Below are positions 1 through 11,590 of a stretch of DNA of 64,000 nt, piece after piece. Below the pieces are notes generated by a model that was not told the DNA's origin, did not search any database, and saw only the letters and a program-made list of their open reading frames with translations. Source of the stretch: Phoronis australis (taxonomy: Eukaryota; Phoronida; Phoronidae); NCBI GenBank assembly GCA_002633005.1, contig NMRA01000004.1:1839935-1903934 (forward strand). Reading direction: 5' to 3'. The position numbers and the translations under genes were made by a program. Numbering within the stretch: position 1 is the stretch's first letter; the number at the start of each line of letters is the position of its first letter.

Positions 1-1872
1 AGGCAGCGCAGGCAGGCCCGGGCGTAGCACTTAGGCGGGCCTCAGCCAAGCTGCCGAAGGCAGTGCAGGCAGGCTCCGGCGTAGCACTTAGGCGGGCCTC
101 AGCCAAGCTGCCGAGGGCAGCGCAAGCAGGCTCCGGCGTAGCACTTAGGTGGGCCTCATCGAAGCTGCTGAGGGCAGCGCAACAGGCCCCGGCGTAGCAC
201 TTAGGCAGGCCTCAGCCAAGATGCCGAGGGCAGCGCAGGCAGGCTCCGGCGTAGCTCTTAGGCGGGCCTCAGCCAAGCTGCTGAAGGCAGCGCAGGCAGG
301 CTCCGGCGTAGCACTTAGGTGGGCCTCAGCCAAGCTGCCGAAGGCAGTGCAGGCAGGCTCCGGCGTAGCACTTAGGCGGGCCTGAGCCAAGCTGCCGCAG
401 GCAGTGCATGCAGGCTCCGGCGTAGCACTTAGGCGGCCTCAGCCAAGCTGCCGGAGGCAGCGCAGGCAGGCCCGGGCGTAGCACTTAGGCGGGCTTCAGC
501 CAAGCTGCCGGAGGCAGCACAGGCAGGCCCGGGCGTAGCACTTAGGCGGGCCTCAGCCAAGCTGCCGGAGGCAGCGCAGGCAGGACCGGGCGTAGCACTT
601 AGGCGGGCCTCNTCAGCCAAGCCGCCGGAGGCAGCGCAGGCAGGCCCGGGCGTAGCACTTAGGCGGGCATCAGCCAAGCCGCCGGAGGCAGCGCAGGCAG
701 GCCCGGGCATAGCACTTAGGCGGGCATCAGCCCAGCCTCCGAAGGCGGCGCAGGCAGGCTCTGGCGTAGCACTTAGGCAGGCCTCAACCCAGCCGCCGAA
801 GGCGGTGCAGGCAGGCTCCGGCATAGCACTTAGGCGGACCTCAGTCCAGCCGCCGATGGCGGCACAGGCAGGCTCGGGCGTAGCACGTAGGCGGGCCTCA
901 GCCCAGCCGCCGAAGGTGGCGCAGGCAGGCTCCGGCATAGCACTTAGGCAGGACTCAGCCCAGGCACCTAAGGCGGCGCGGGCAGGATACGTTGTAGCAC
1001 TTAGGCGGGCCTCAGCCCAGCCGCCGAAGGCGGTGCAGGCAGTCTCCGGCATAGCACTTAGGCGGGTCTCAGTCCAGCCGCCGAAGCCGGCGCAGGAAGG
1101 CTCGGGCGTAGCACTTAGGCGGGCCTGAGCCCAGCCGCCGAAGGCGGCGCTTGCAGGCTCCGGTGTAGCACTCAGGCGGGCCTCAGCCCAGCCGCCGAAG
1201 GTGGCGCAGGCAGGCTCCGGCGTAGCACTTAGACGGGCCTCAGCCCAGCTGCCGAAGGTGGCGCAAGCAGGCTCCGGCGTAGCACTTAGGCGGGACTCAG
1301 CCCAGCCCCCAAAGGCGGCACGGGCAGGATCCGGCGTAGCACTTAGGCGGGCCTCAGCCAAGCCGCCGGAGGCAGCGCAGGCAGGCCCGGGCGTAGCACT
1401 TAGGCGGGCATCAGCCAAGCCGCCGGAGGCAGCGCAGGCAGGCCCGGGCGTAGCACTTAGGCGGGCATCAGCCAAGCCGCCGGAAGCAGCGCAGGCAGGC
1501 CCGGCTTAGCACTTAGGCGGGCATCAGCCAAGCCGCCGGAGGCAGCGCAGGCAGGCCCTGGCGTAGCACTTAGGCGGGCATCAGCCAAGGCGCCGGAGGC
1601 AGCGCAGGCAGGCCCGGGCGTAGCACTCAGGCGGGCATCAGCCAAGCCGCCGGAGGCAGCGCAGGCAGGCCCGGGCGTAGCACTTAGGCGGGCATCAGCC
1701 AAGCCGCCGGAGGCAGCGCAGGCAGGCGCGGGCGTAGCACTTAGGCGGGCATCAGCCAAGCCGCCGGAGGCAGCGCAGGCAGGCCCGGGCGTAGCACTGA
1801 GGCGGGCATCAGCCAAGCCGCCGGAGGCAGCGCAGGCAGGCCCGGGCGTAGCACTCAGGCGGGCATCAGCCA
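1..1872. repeat. 57-bp GC-rich minisatellite, about 33 units
   Basis: The landmark gtagcactta recurs every 57 bases from position 24 (24, 81, 138 and so on) to about 1855, so about 33 units are present and the array runs off the left edge. Because 57 is a multiple of three, long open frames appear on both strands, each giving a 19-residue Ala/Pro/Arg/Ser-rich repeat. These are a by-product of the period, and I do not call them genes. Units fall into zones. Those from about 1345 to 1870 are almost identical (ccgccggaggcagcgcagg core). Those at 720-1340 form a second subfamily (cagcccagccgccgaaggcgg type). Those at 1-470 form a third (caagctgccgaagg type). An N at 612 interrupts one unit, so the copy number is uncertain. 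Confidence 0.95.
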
Positions 1873-4261
1873 AACACTACTGTATTATGTTCTGGCTTGC
1901 GAGTATAATGTTGATCTGACAAATTAGATGCCCTGTAAATCTTCCATGCTTCAAAGACTGTTTTTCGATATACGTGTTAGAATGGAGGTCACTAAATAAG
2001 GTTTGAGGTAACCTTAAGTTAACTAAAAGCCTGAAGCAGGCGAAGAGCAGTAAGCTTTACCGGCGGTCTCACGTGAAAGTTAGCTAGTGACACATGGAAC
2101 TAAAGGCGCGGACTGGTGAATACTTTTGGCTTAAACTTTGCTTATTCAGACATTTAGTAATTGCAATGCCCATGAAACAAAAAATGGTGAATCTATTATT
2201 TACCACTTGATGAATCGATTGCCATAATCTGTTCGTAATGTTTGTGGGTATTTCAAATCCTCAAAGTGGTTGATTAGCTTCGTTGGCCCACGAAACTTTT
2301 AAACCCGTTCACTTGTGCGACATAATAGCGGTGTACTTACAGAGGGGGTTCCCCTATGATCATGTGCAAATATGTTAAGGAAATTGAAAACTTTTAAGAT
2401 AATTATAGTACGTCTAGATGGCTTGACGTTACACCTACCAGCTAGGCAGCGATAGTAACCTACGGCTGGTTTCCGAATCGTGGAATAGCAAGTACATGTA
2501 GATCATCGTCCTTTTGATAATGTTTGGGGCCATTAGACAGCAAAATACTTCAGAAATGTAGATGCAGTGTCTTCGGAAGAAATTCGATTACAATAATTCG
2601 AAACTTACTTCTTCTGTAGTAAACAAGCATTTCGCCCTAAATCCTATGTTCCATAGCATGAAACACCGGAATAAACGGCTGCAAACAAGTCCCATATATG
2701 CGCGGTGCAACCTCAGTCGTGCGAGATCTAAGTGGGCATCCCATGCCTGAGTTCTACGACTATTCCTAAAGCACCCCTTCAACTCGATTTAGGAGACTTT
2801 GAAAAAACTTTTTTTAACTTCTGACGATTGATACATGTAAGGGTTATACATTTATTTACACAAATCATTGTTTTATTTCAAAGATTTCGGCGATTAAGCG
2901 ACTGTTAACAGTAGCTTGAAACAAGGTTTAATAACCTGTTTGCAATTGGAATTTATTCAACACTGTTTCAAGGTAAATACGCTAATGCACTGTTCATTCT
3001 ACGTTAGGCGGCATTTCAGGTCTCACACTAGTTAATTGTGACTAAATGTAATTAACATACCACGCACAGGCTGGACTGTCACTCATTAAAGAAGACGACA
3101 TGACAAAGCGCTTTGAAACTGCCATCTTAATTCGCTCCCGAAGTAACATTCGCTTTGATTTAAAATCCTCGACTGATTGATGAAGAAAACGCAATTTCTT
3201 TGATTTGTGTTTGTTTATGTATTTTAAATAGTCTTAACACTTACTAACTTGGTCTTTGAGGCACAATATGACCATCCCTTTGTCCTGGAGATTAGAATGC
3301 GCGTGTCCTTATTTTGGAAATCAGGCACATTTTTGTCTCTCATTGATGTCGGGAAGGCAAAGAATTTCACATCACACATCCACGGGTATTTGTTGAGTTT
3401 ATTAAACTTTCTCATGTCGGAGTTCCATCCCACAGCACAGCAGTTTTATTTCGTTAGCATTGGAAGGTCGAATAGTGTAATGCAACCGAGAAAATTTTGA
3501 AACAACAAATAAATGTGAAACTCCAGTGGCACGAAAACGAGGCAGCAAATGCGTCTTACGGATGTTGACGGCATTGTGGGTTAATACAACGAGACTCGAG
3601 TGTCGCTTTGTAATCCGGGACGGTCCTATAACGCACGCCTTCGATAGTAAGCAACTTTCAACTTATGCTGGTCGCATCGTGTTTACCTTTTTACGATTTC
3701 TAGACTTTTAGCTTTAGGCTAGATTCATATTGATTGTCACAGAGGCAGCGGATTAAGTTCAGTCACCGAAGCATTGCGTTTTGAAGACTGGCGAGAACAC
3801 AGTCTGCTAAGGACAAAGGTTCCGTCATGGTTTTTAAACTTGACATTTTTAGTTTTCTTCCATGTATTTGATTTTATTTCATACTAGACAGTTGATTGGA
3901 CAAAAAATTTTGTTTCATTTTTCACAAAGTATTATTTAAAGCGTTGTCCCCGCGACACTATCTGCAGTTAGCCGATTGATTGACAGGTAAGCATTCTGTT
4001 TCAATGTGTCCATGTATTTTTGGATTCTTTGCATTAAAAAAAACACTAAACTGAAGTTTAGTGTACACAAAACGAGTTTCCACCATACCGCCTTTGTTCA
4101 GAACTTCTGTTAACCTATTAGAACCCTATTTTTTATGTCATCTTCCAATGCATCGCCATCGTCCCAACGTGGCAACCGCTGGCTGCGTTGTGAAGTTGAC
4201 ATTCTAATTTCTGTTTGGAGAAAGGGAGTGGTCCTTGTCATGTTATGGAACTCCGATTCGG
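1873..4261. other. Gene-free AT-rich spacer
   Basis: I see no coding exon with plausible splice sites. The open frames here are short, overlap on opposite strands and carry no recognisable motif. No inverted repeat was noticed. Confidence 0.5.
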
Positions 4262-4757
4262 TTTGGGACTTTCGCGTGACCCAACTAATGGCAGGTCTGT
4301 TGAAAACAAAATCAAATTCTACTACAGACTCTTTTCTTCCAGAAAATATAATAATATTAACTGTAAACATAGCAATGACAATTATAATGATATCTTACAT
4401 GATAGTTTTGTTGCTCTTCAGCTAAAGGCACAGATTCGATGACAAGGTCTTATACGATCCTAAATCTTAATGTGCTATTTCTCTTGTTACAGGTGTATGT
4501 ACCTCGATTTTCCTGTCATTGTATTTCCAATGTAAGGTTGTTCACCATAGGTGGAAACCTTCAAAGTGATCCCGACGTGGATTTTTTTCTTACAATCTTA
4601 GTCTTATTGTCCGTTACTTTGTAAAAACGGACCCCATAATGCGGATTGGATGAACTCACGAAAATAACACAGTTCAGATGTTTTGACGCACAATTACTGT
4701 TCTTTTTGACATATACGGTATTATCAATTGCGTTCGACCCCCAGTCGTGAGGTGTAA
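4262..4757. repeat. First copy of a duplicated 0.5-kb segment ending at an N
   Basis: This segment repeats almost base for base at 4759-5273 (shared landmarks: cccaactaatggcaggtctg, gttcgacccccagtcgtgag). The copies differ by small indels: the first has an extra agctaa-type insertion near 4423, and the second has an extra stretch at 4780-4803. The first copy stops exactly at the single N at 4758. The second runs on into unique sequence. That is the pattern of two overlapping allelic contig ends that were abutted rather than merged. Confidence 0.85.
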
Positions 4758-4758
4758 N

Positions 4759-5273
4759 TCCGATTCGGTTTGGGACTTTTGTCTAATTTTTACAAAGACA
4801 TAGTCGCGTGACCCAACTAATGGCAGGTCTGTTGAAAACAAAATCAAATTCTGCTACAGACTCTTTTCTTCCAGAAAATATAATAATATTAACTGTAAAC
4901 ATAGCAATGACAATTATAATGATATCTTACATGATAGTTTTGTTGCTCTTCAGGCACAGATTCGATGACAAGGTCTTATACGATCCTAAATCTTAATGTG
5001 CTATTTCTCTTGTTACAGGTGTATGTACCTCGATTTTCCTGTCATTGTATTTCCAATGTAAGGTTGTTCACCATAGGTGGAAACCTTCAAAGTGATCCCG
5101 ACGTGGATTTTTTTCTTACAATCTTAGTCCTATTGTCCGTTACTTTGTAAAAACGGACCCCATAATGCGGATTGGATGAACTCACGAAAATAACACAGTT
5201 CAGATGTTACGCACAATTACTGTTCTTTTTGACATATACGGTATTATCAATTGCGTTCGACCCCCAGTCGTGA
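4759..5273. repeat. Second copy of the duplicated 0.5-kb segment
   Basis: Partner of 4262-4757, starting immediately after the N at 4758. It continues past the shared ggtgtaa into aagcctctcgtacgg, where the first copy breaks off. Its first 100 bases also belong to an older dispersed repeat found at 14970-15055 and 28975-29060. Confidence 0.85.
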
Positions 5274-5279
5274 GGTGTA

Positions 5280-6479
5280 AAAGCCTCTCGTACGGACGGT
5301 TAGTCTCGGGATGAACGTGCAGATTCTATAAACCTGTCCGCCTCGTGTTAACAAAAAACCTTCAATTAAGGCAATGTAGTTTTATAACAAACCATTGCAC
5401 GCCAACTTGTTGAGCTTGTTCTCAATGAATAACGAACTACTAACTTCAGGTATCACTTCCAATCTGAGCATGGAACCCTCCGAGATCAGTCTTACAACAG
5501 CAAGTGGTCTGAACAAATGCCTATTTTTAAGAAAATCCGGCTTCGTAATATCTTTGAGTTATTGCCGGCCAATTGAAACAAGGACACAGCAGTTTAAATG
5601 AATTTTTGCAGCACGAACGTGAGAAAACTCTGACTGTAAGAAAAAATAATCACAATCCCAGTTGGTTGAAAATTTACCACTAAATACGATTCACACTTTG
5701 TAACTTTATATATAAGAGGAAAAGAAGTTGTTTTGATAACGTATTTATTACTTATCAAATAATTACGTAAACACTTAAACTTTGCGACATCTTATCGTCC
5801 AAGCAACATGTTAAACAGTCAAGTATCGCCCATAAAACGCCTTACCTGTAAATATGGTCATAGTCCACAGTCTCTATTCTTGTTTCAGCTAAATATGTTG
5901 ATTATTTTACTTACATGACTCGTGGGACTATTATCTGACGTGTTGCTGTGTACCTTAAGTACTTATTGAAGGCCCACCTACAGCAATTTTCTTGTGTGGA
6001 AATCGTCCCTGAAGACAGCGCAATACTAGAGCGTGATTGGTCAATGCACACCTGCAAGATGATTGGTCAGAAATCACTGGCACTATGTTGGTCTGTGATT
6101 GGTTACCTTGTATACTTTTGGGGCCCAAGAAGAAATTTTGCCGGAAGTTCGTCACTAGCTTACAATGGTGACGAGAGCTGCGTATGTTCATACCGGGATG
6201 TGTGATTGATTACTTTTTGAGATTACTTCATATGAATTTTGAAATTATTCCTGAAGCACTAACCAGTAAATTAACACTTGAAATAAAAGCATCTACAGTT
6301 ACTGATGAAATGTTAGCCTGGTTCGACTTGCCTCAGGATATATAGTTAATTAATCAGACAAGTTCAGACGCTGCCATCAGATCAGTCTTTGATTTACGGG
6401 ATCGTGTAGCTGATTGAGTTTCACGCCTACCGTTGGCCAATCGCGCAGCGCTAGAATAAGGTTTTTTTTGGGGGGGGGG
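5280..6479. other. Gene-free spacer
   Basis: Only short open frames without motifs. The plus and minus frames near 5950-6200 overlap each other and have no splice or domain support. A run of G just before 6480 marks the left edge of a transposon relic. Confidence 0.45.
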
Positions 6480-6483
6480 TTAA

Positions 6484-7204
6484 AGGAGAATGCCACTCGA
6501 TACCATTAGTCCTTTTTACCGTCTTAATCGGTCTATATCCACATTGCCTTTTATACGGTCGACCTCAAGTTGCTGAGAGGTGTGGCGTTAACCTGTGAGG
6601 AAGGTGAGAAACGACGCAGCGACGTCAGTGGTTCATCTGCAGAGTGAATGCCGTTATATTGCGGTACATCGTTCCCGCTTGTCCGAACTGAAGCTGCGAA
6701 GAAAGCGGGTATATCGTTGTTTTACCTCCTCTAGAGCCCGAAATGCTTAAGAAGTGGCTCGCGGTAGTGCACAATGAAAAGTACGCTGTTAATAGCAAGT
6801 ACATGTATGAGGCCGTGAAACATCTCCGTGTCTGAGGACGGCATTTCGTCGACAGTGATTTCTCTGGCGAATTCTGGCTTACCAAAGAACTATCCATATG
6901 TTCCGTTGTGAAATAAAACAACACGTTTGTTCAAGAACTCGATGTATTTTGTGAGCAGTTTACATCGAATTTTGATGATTCATTTGTGTAAAACGATGAA
7001 TTCAAGCGATAAGTTGACACCATGCAGTAAGCGTGTCGTGAACGGCTGAACAGTCTGTGTTCGAAGCGATTACATCATTGGTTAATTTCAACGCCTCTGT
7101 CTGCCGTTAGGTGTCAGGTACAACAACTGAACTGTTATCGAGTGGAACTACCGGTACTCGATCTAAAATTGATTCAAAAAAGGTTTTTTGGGTGGCATTC
7201 TCCT
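6484..7204. mobile_element. TTAA-flanked non-autonomous DNA transposon, longer copy
   Basis: The ends are AGGAGAATGCCAC and its reverse complement GTGGCATTCTCCT. TTAA lies immediately outside on both sides (6480-6483 and 7205-7208). A TTAA target duplication is the hallmark of piggyBac-type elements, but the terminal bases are not the usual CCC, so the assignment is tentative. The left 165 bases and right 50 bases match the shorter copy at 24551-24774. No transposase is recognised inside: the 99-residue minus frame at 6625-6924 has no motif I know. Confidence 0.65.
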
Positions 7205-7208
7205 TTAA

Positions 7209-7938
7209 GCTATAAGAAGCGGTGTTCATCCAGAAACAAACAAGTACAGTTTATCAATGGAGATGTTTATCTTAAATTATGGAGAATAAATATCATATAG
7301 GAATATGATTGTTGTCCAAGAGAGACGTCTTGCGCTGAGCTTGCGCAGGTAAGCTTTTATGAAAACCCTGTGTGCGCTTACTAAATTATGTGCTTAGATA
7401 GTAATGTAACCTAAAAATGTCTCACATAGCAGTTTTGAAGGTTTGAATCTCGCTTTTTCACTGTAAATTCAATAAACTTCGAGCTCGAGAAAAAGGACGT
7501 CGTTGTACTTGGGAATTCGAAAATCTCCTTGCCTGTCATGACTAGAACGCAGTCATGTTGAACATTGTTAGCTTTTTATTAGGATTTCGGGTGAACTGAC
7601 CTTTCACACGTCTGTTCAGTTCTTTGTCATTTCAAAAGAACTTCAATGCTACCGTGACACTTAAACTCGCGCATTGGCACGTAAAACAGTGTGGAAATGC
7701 TGTGCGGACAGTATGAACCGCATCCATAATGACGTCAGAGAATGCATCCGGGGATATGTGGTTATTTTGACTGCTTGCGTTCTGATCAATCTTTTTTTGA
7801 TGCAACACATTTATTAATTCAACCAACAAGTACGAAGTTGTACGGCAATATGAAATCTAACCAAGTACATCAAACAAGTTAGAAACACTATCGATCCCTT
7901 TAAAAGTGATCAACCTTTATTGCCTGATCATACCGTTC
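7209..7938. other. Gene-free spacer
   Basis: No supported exon, RNA gene or inverted repeat was seen between the TTAA element and the next repeat. Confidence 0.45.
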
Positions 7939-8084
7939 CAGGGCCGGATCCAGGATTTGAGTGGGGGGCCAGAGTATTAGCCAGGATTTTGCGCGCCAGA
8001 CATTTGCATCCCCACTGTCAAAAGAAATCTGGGAGAATTTTAGGGGAAGCCATGGCCCCCTTGCCACCCCCTTAAATCCGCAGC
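7939..8084. mobile_element. Short hAT-like MITE relic (cagggccggatccagg type)
   Basis: It starts cagggccggatccaggattt and ends cccccttaaatccgcag, the same terminal pattern as the longer copy at 36695-37028. Both contain the internal landmark agaattttagggg followed by catggcccc. CAGNGGCGGATTTAGG-like ends are typical of hAT-type non-autonomous elements. The 8-bp target duplication is not legible here, so the class is an inference. Confidence 0.55.
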
Positions 8085-8128
8085 TACGTTCAATTGACTT
8101 TACATGGCCTGTGGACGCCGCAATTATT

Positions 8129-8425
8129 CATTTCAAAATCGCAGCGAAATACATCGAATGAAATGCATGCATATATACACATTGAGTTATAATTAACGCA
8201 TACCACGACTCTTTTGACAATTTAGTCGAGATAATTTGAACAGCATCTTCATAAAAATTTGTTGAAGTTCATTCGAGCAGATCTCTAATTGCCACTTACT
8301 GGAAAAGTCACGTGCCATCATGTCAGTTAACGAACAAAACGTCCAAGGGACACAAACTCTACAAATTTCCCCTGATATCTTCCTACGCTACTTTTTTGCA
8401 AGTGTCAGCCGCGAGGTCGCACCCT
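8129..8425. repeat. Dispersed repeat family, copy 1
   Basis: It shares an interrupted alignment with 24012-24290: tcgaatgaaa..atgcatata, gagttataattaac, then caatttagtc, ataatttgaaca, and aagggacacaaa followed by tctgatatcttcc. Identity is moderate with several indels, as expected for an old transposon copy. The plus-strand 96-residue frame at 8320-8610 begins inside the repeat, so it is not treated as a gene. Confidence 0.6.
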
Positions 8426-8781
8426 CCGCTCAGTTTTGCGTTTTTTGTGGCCTAACTCATGTGATGCCAATAAATGACTTTCTAAATAGCATAATGAAAT
8501 GCACTATTCCACTAGATGGCGATCAGATCTTAGGTGGACAGGCGTTCAGCGCCTTCTACAGATCTCATGTAAAATGCGGACAAGAAGTTTTGAGAACCTA
8601 CTGGTATTAATAGCCAATTCCTGCTATCGCAATGCCGGCTAATTTCCACTGCTGCACGGTGGTTGTATTAATGGCTTATAGAAAAAGGCAAACCTCTTGA
8701 TGTATCCATGAATGAAGAATATCATTTCTCATACATTTCCCACGGCGTGAGAAGATTCCACGCCCTTCAAAGACAGGCGGC

Positions 8782-9498
8782 TATGGAAAGCCAAAGCAGA
8801 AAAATCTTGGAGAAATATTTTCTATGCAAGACTTAAAACAGGTAAAACATGTTTAATTTGCAGGACCAACAATAGAACACTCAAAAGCAGAATTTTCAAT
8901 TAAGCAAGAATTAAAAATAGTCCAATACATTATTTTCACTCTGCAAGACCACAAAAAACAACTCGAGGCCAAAATCTGTCACGTCAGGACCGAAATTAAA
9001 CACGCCAGGATCGAAAATTTGTCCCGCCAAAAAATTCCATGCCAAGACATCACGTGACCATCCACAAACATCGCCCCGCAAAGTAATTACGTTGGCAATG
9101 GATACACAATGGCTAAGCGTTCAACGATGTCTCGCCGATGACAATCATACTGTATCGTGACAATGAGGTTGAATTTCTTTTGTCTCTTACATGCATTACA
9201 ACTGAGGCCAATGTACTCTTGGCCTCTGGACACATTAGACTTTGAATTACTCAGACACGGCGGATTGTCGTTGTCGGATTGTGAATGGTTACGTGCATGG
9301 TCTCCTGGCCTGGAACTTTCCTGCCCTTGTGTGATAAATTTTCGGTCATGGCGTGTTAAATTTTAGTCCTGTGGTGATGAATAATGGGCCTCGGCGAGAT
9401 AATTTCTGGTTTTGAGTTGCCCATTTGGTCCTGCAGGGATTTCAATTTCTGAATATAAAACTTGTATCAGGGAACTTTTTCCGCTCTGGCTTTCCATA
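8782..9498. mobile_element. Foldback DNA transposon, TA-type ends, longer copy
   Basis: The ends are tatggaaagccaaagc and, inverted, gctctggctttccata. The inverted arms extend far inward: caggaccaacaa near 8862 faces tggtcctgcaggg near 9436, and gtcaggaccgaaattaaac near 8982 faces gtgttaaattttagtcctg near 9354. TA at both outer edges would fit a Tc1/mariner-type TA duplication. A second, much shorter member lies at 17545-17822. No transposase is seen. Confidence 0.65.
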
Positions 9499-10460
9499 AA
9501 GGGCTGCGAATGATAAAGCGCGAGAATTTCGATTCAAGTTGGTGTCAACAAGCTAAACTAAATTAATGAACTCGACCTAATTCAACAATAAGAAGGTCTG
9601 ACAGTGGGATCTATTCCTTTGTTTTTAGATTAATCAACCACTATGTAGTAAATGAATTTTTGTCCATCAAGTCTGAGTTGGGATAAAGCGGAAATGGCTT
9701 TCGTGTCCCATTAGTCTGGAGAGCTGTAATATGAAAAGTCCGCTATCAAAAATAAAACTTTATCGTCATCGTGCGCTATAAAAAAGTTAATGGTGAACAA
9801 AAAACTCGCTAAATGTGTCTTAAGGATATCTCAAACCTTATTCACAAAAATTAGCAGTTTTTGCAATATTTCATATACGTCTAGCAAAGTACCTCATAGT
9901 AATCTTCATTCTCGGAAAACTTCAAATACGAAATATATACCCGGTAGTGGTAGTGCAAAAATATTTAGCATAACCATCTCTTTCTCCTTCAGCCGCATGG
10001 AAATTTGTTTACTTCGTATCCAAGTTTAAATGTCACAGAACTCTCACTAAAATCAATTCTCCCTCGCGGCTTTTCACAGTTCGTTCACCGAGTCGCCATA
10101 AGACTGAGTTAACGAGATGTATATGGCATGGGAAGATGCCGCGGAAAACGAAGACATAGCATATTTTTATTCTGAGTGTGTTGCACGTCTGCCTACATAC
10201 GACATTTCATGCGCGCCCCCAGCCTAACAGGGGGGGGGGGCTCGAATTTCTGGCAATGTGGACCCTTTGCTGACAAAAAAGCGGGAGGACTGTGCACCTG
10301 ATTATGCAGACAGATCGAGAGGAGAGTGGATACGGGCATCGCACTCGAGTACTACAACAATCAAACAGCGAATTCGATTAGCGAACTTTCGTTGACTTTG
10401 TGGCCATATGAACTCAACCCATTTGCCACATTAACTTGGGTCACGTTCTAAACACAATGC

Positions 10461-10502
<42 letters not shown>

Positions 10503-11175
10503 TTAATAATAATAACAATAACCCTATAGTTGTAGCACTCGATCTGAGCCGCGAAGGCCTGGCATCACTCGCCCTAGAATGGAAGCATTTTGTTCGCTAT
10601 TCATAAAATTTGGAAATACACTTACAAGGTGGAGATTCCTTCATCGTAACGCCGCTTTTGTGTTTGGTAGAAACACGATTTCTTGACTGGAATATGCTGA
10701 ACAAAGTGTGGCTCCCTGATCGTATGTTCCACACTGTCATCCCACACTCTCGTACAACGCACAAACCGATGCCATTTGTGTGCAACATTCACGTGCTTAG
10801 GAAATTCGAACACAGATACGTTCTCGGTCAAGTTGCAGCCTCGATCCACAAATGCACCTTTTCATATCTGAAGGCGGCTTTCCCGGGACTTTTCTCCCAA
10901 CTCCTCGCACTGGTAAAAACAACTACGGAGACGGTCTTCCACCCATTACCTACAGCCATTAGCAACAGGTATGCTAAAAGCTATTAAATCTCTTAAGGTG
11001 TATTAATAAAATTCTTTTTGAGCCACAGGGTCATGTTGGAAACTCTTTAAACCCCAGATACTCGATTTGCATGCTATATTTCGTACTTGGTTTCTTTCAG
11101 TCTCCCCGGGGGGGGGTGCATCTGTACGGGACGTCCCGGATTATTTTAAGGTCATGAGGTAAACTCCTCCCCGCC
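9499..11175. other. Spacer with no supported gene
   Basis: The longest frame (10610-10987, plus, 125 residues) is overlapped by two minus frames of similar quality, has no motif and has no convincing splice partner. A poly-G run lies at about 10230 and an AAT microsatellite at 10461-10516. Confidence 0.45.
10461..10516. repeat. AAT trinucleotide microsatellite
   Basis: About 18 tandem ATA/AAT units with one interruption near 10501 (a TATTAATAA step). Confidence 0.9.
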
Positions 11176-11590
11176 AAACCAGGGCCCGGTCTCTAATCTT
11201 TGTACTCGAAACGAACTCGAAACTATTTTTGGCAATTTCTCTGCTCCGTTTGTGCGAACTTAAGATAATTGGTTATCAGACTGTGCTCGAATACATTATA
11301 GTTTATGCATAGGAGTTTCTAGTTCAAGTTTGCCCTTGAAGACCCTTATATTTGTGCTACAAACTCGAGTAAAAACTCGAAATTTCGAGTTCAAACTCGA
11401 ACTTATTGCTTTAATATTGGGTTTACAAACTGTGAACTAAGGGCAATAAATTATCTACGTAAGTTATTGTGTACTCGAGCATAGAATAATAGACACTTAT
11501 CTTGAGTTCGCCCAAAAGTAGAGTAGAAAATGCCAAACCTAATTTCGAGTTCCATTTCGAGTAAAAAGATTGGAGACCGGGCCCTGGTTT
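11176..11590. mobile_element. 415-bp MITE with aaaccagggcccggtc ends
   Basis: The left end aaaccagggcccggtctc is mirrored by gagaccgggccctggttt on the right. The inverted arms continue through taatctttgtactcgaaa against tttcgagtaaaaagattgg, about 45 bases with few mismatches. The interior is rich in ctcgaaa/tttcgag words and has no open frame. GGGCCCGGT-like ends resemble Harbinger-class elements, but no clean 3-bp target duplication is visible outside the arms. Confidence 0.7.

Noticed and set aside
1-1872. Possible CRISPR array because of regular repeats.
   Set aside because: The whole 57-base unit repeats with no unique spacers, and the window is plainly animal DNA.
145-1873. Long Ala/Pro/Arg-rich open frames on both strands of the left-edge array.
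   Set aside because: They follow automatically from a 57-base period. Both strands are equally open, and no start context or splice site was seen.
8320-8610. 96-residue plus frame with a good ATG and several cysteines.
   Set aside because: Its first third lies in a dispersed repeat also found at 24 kb, where the frame is broken. No motif.
10610-10987. 125-residue plus frame.
   Set aside because: Overlapped by two minus frames of similar length, with no domain and no splice partner.
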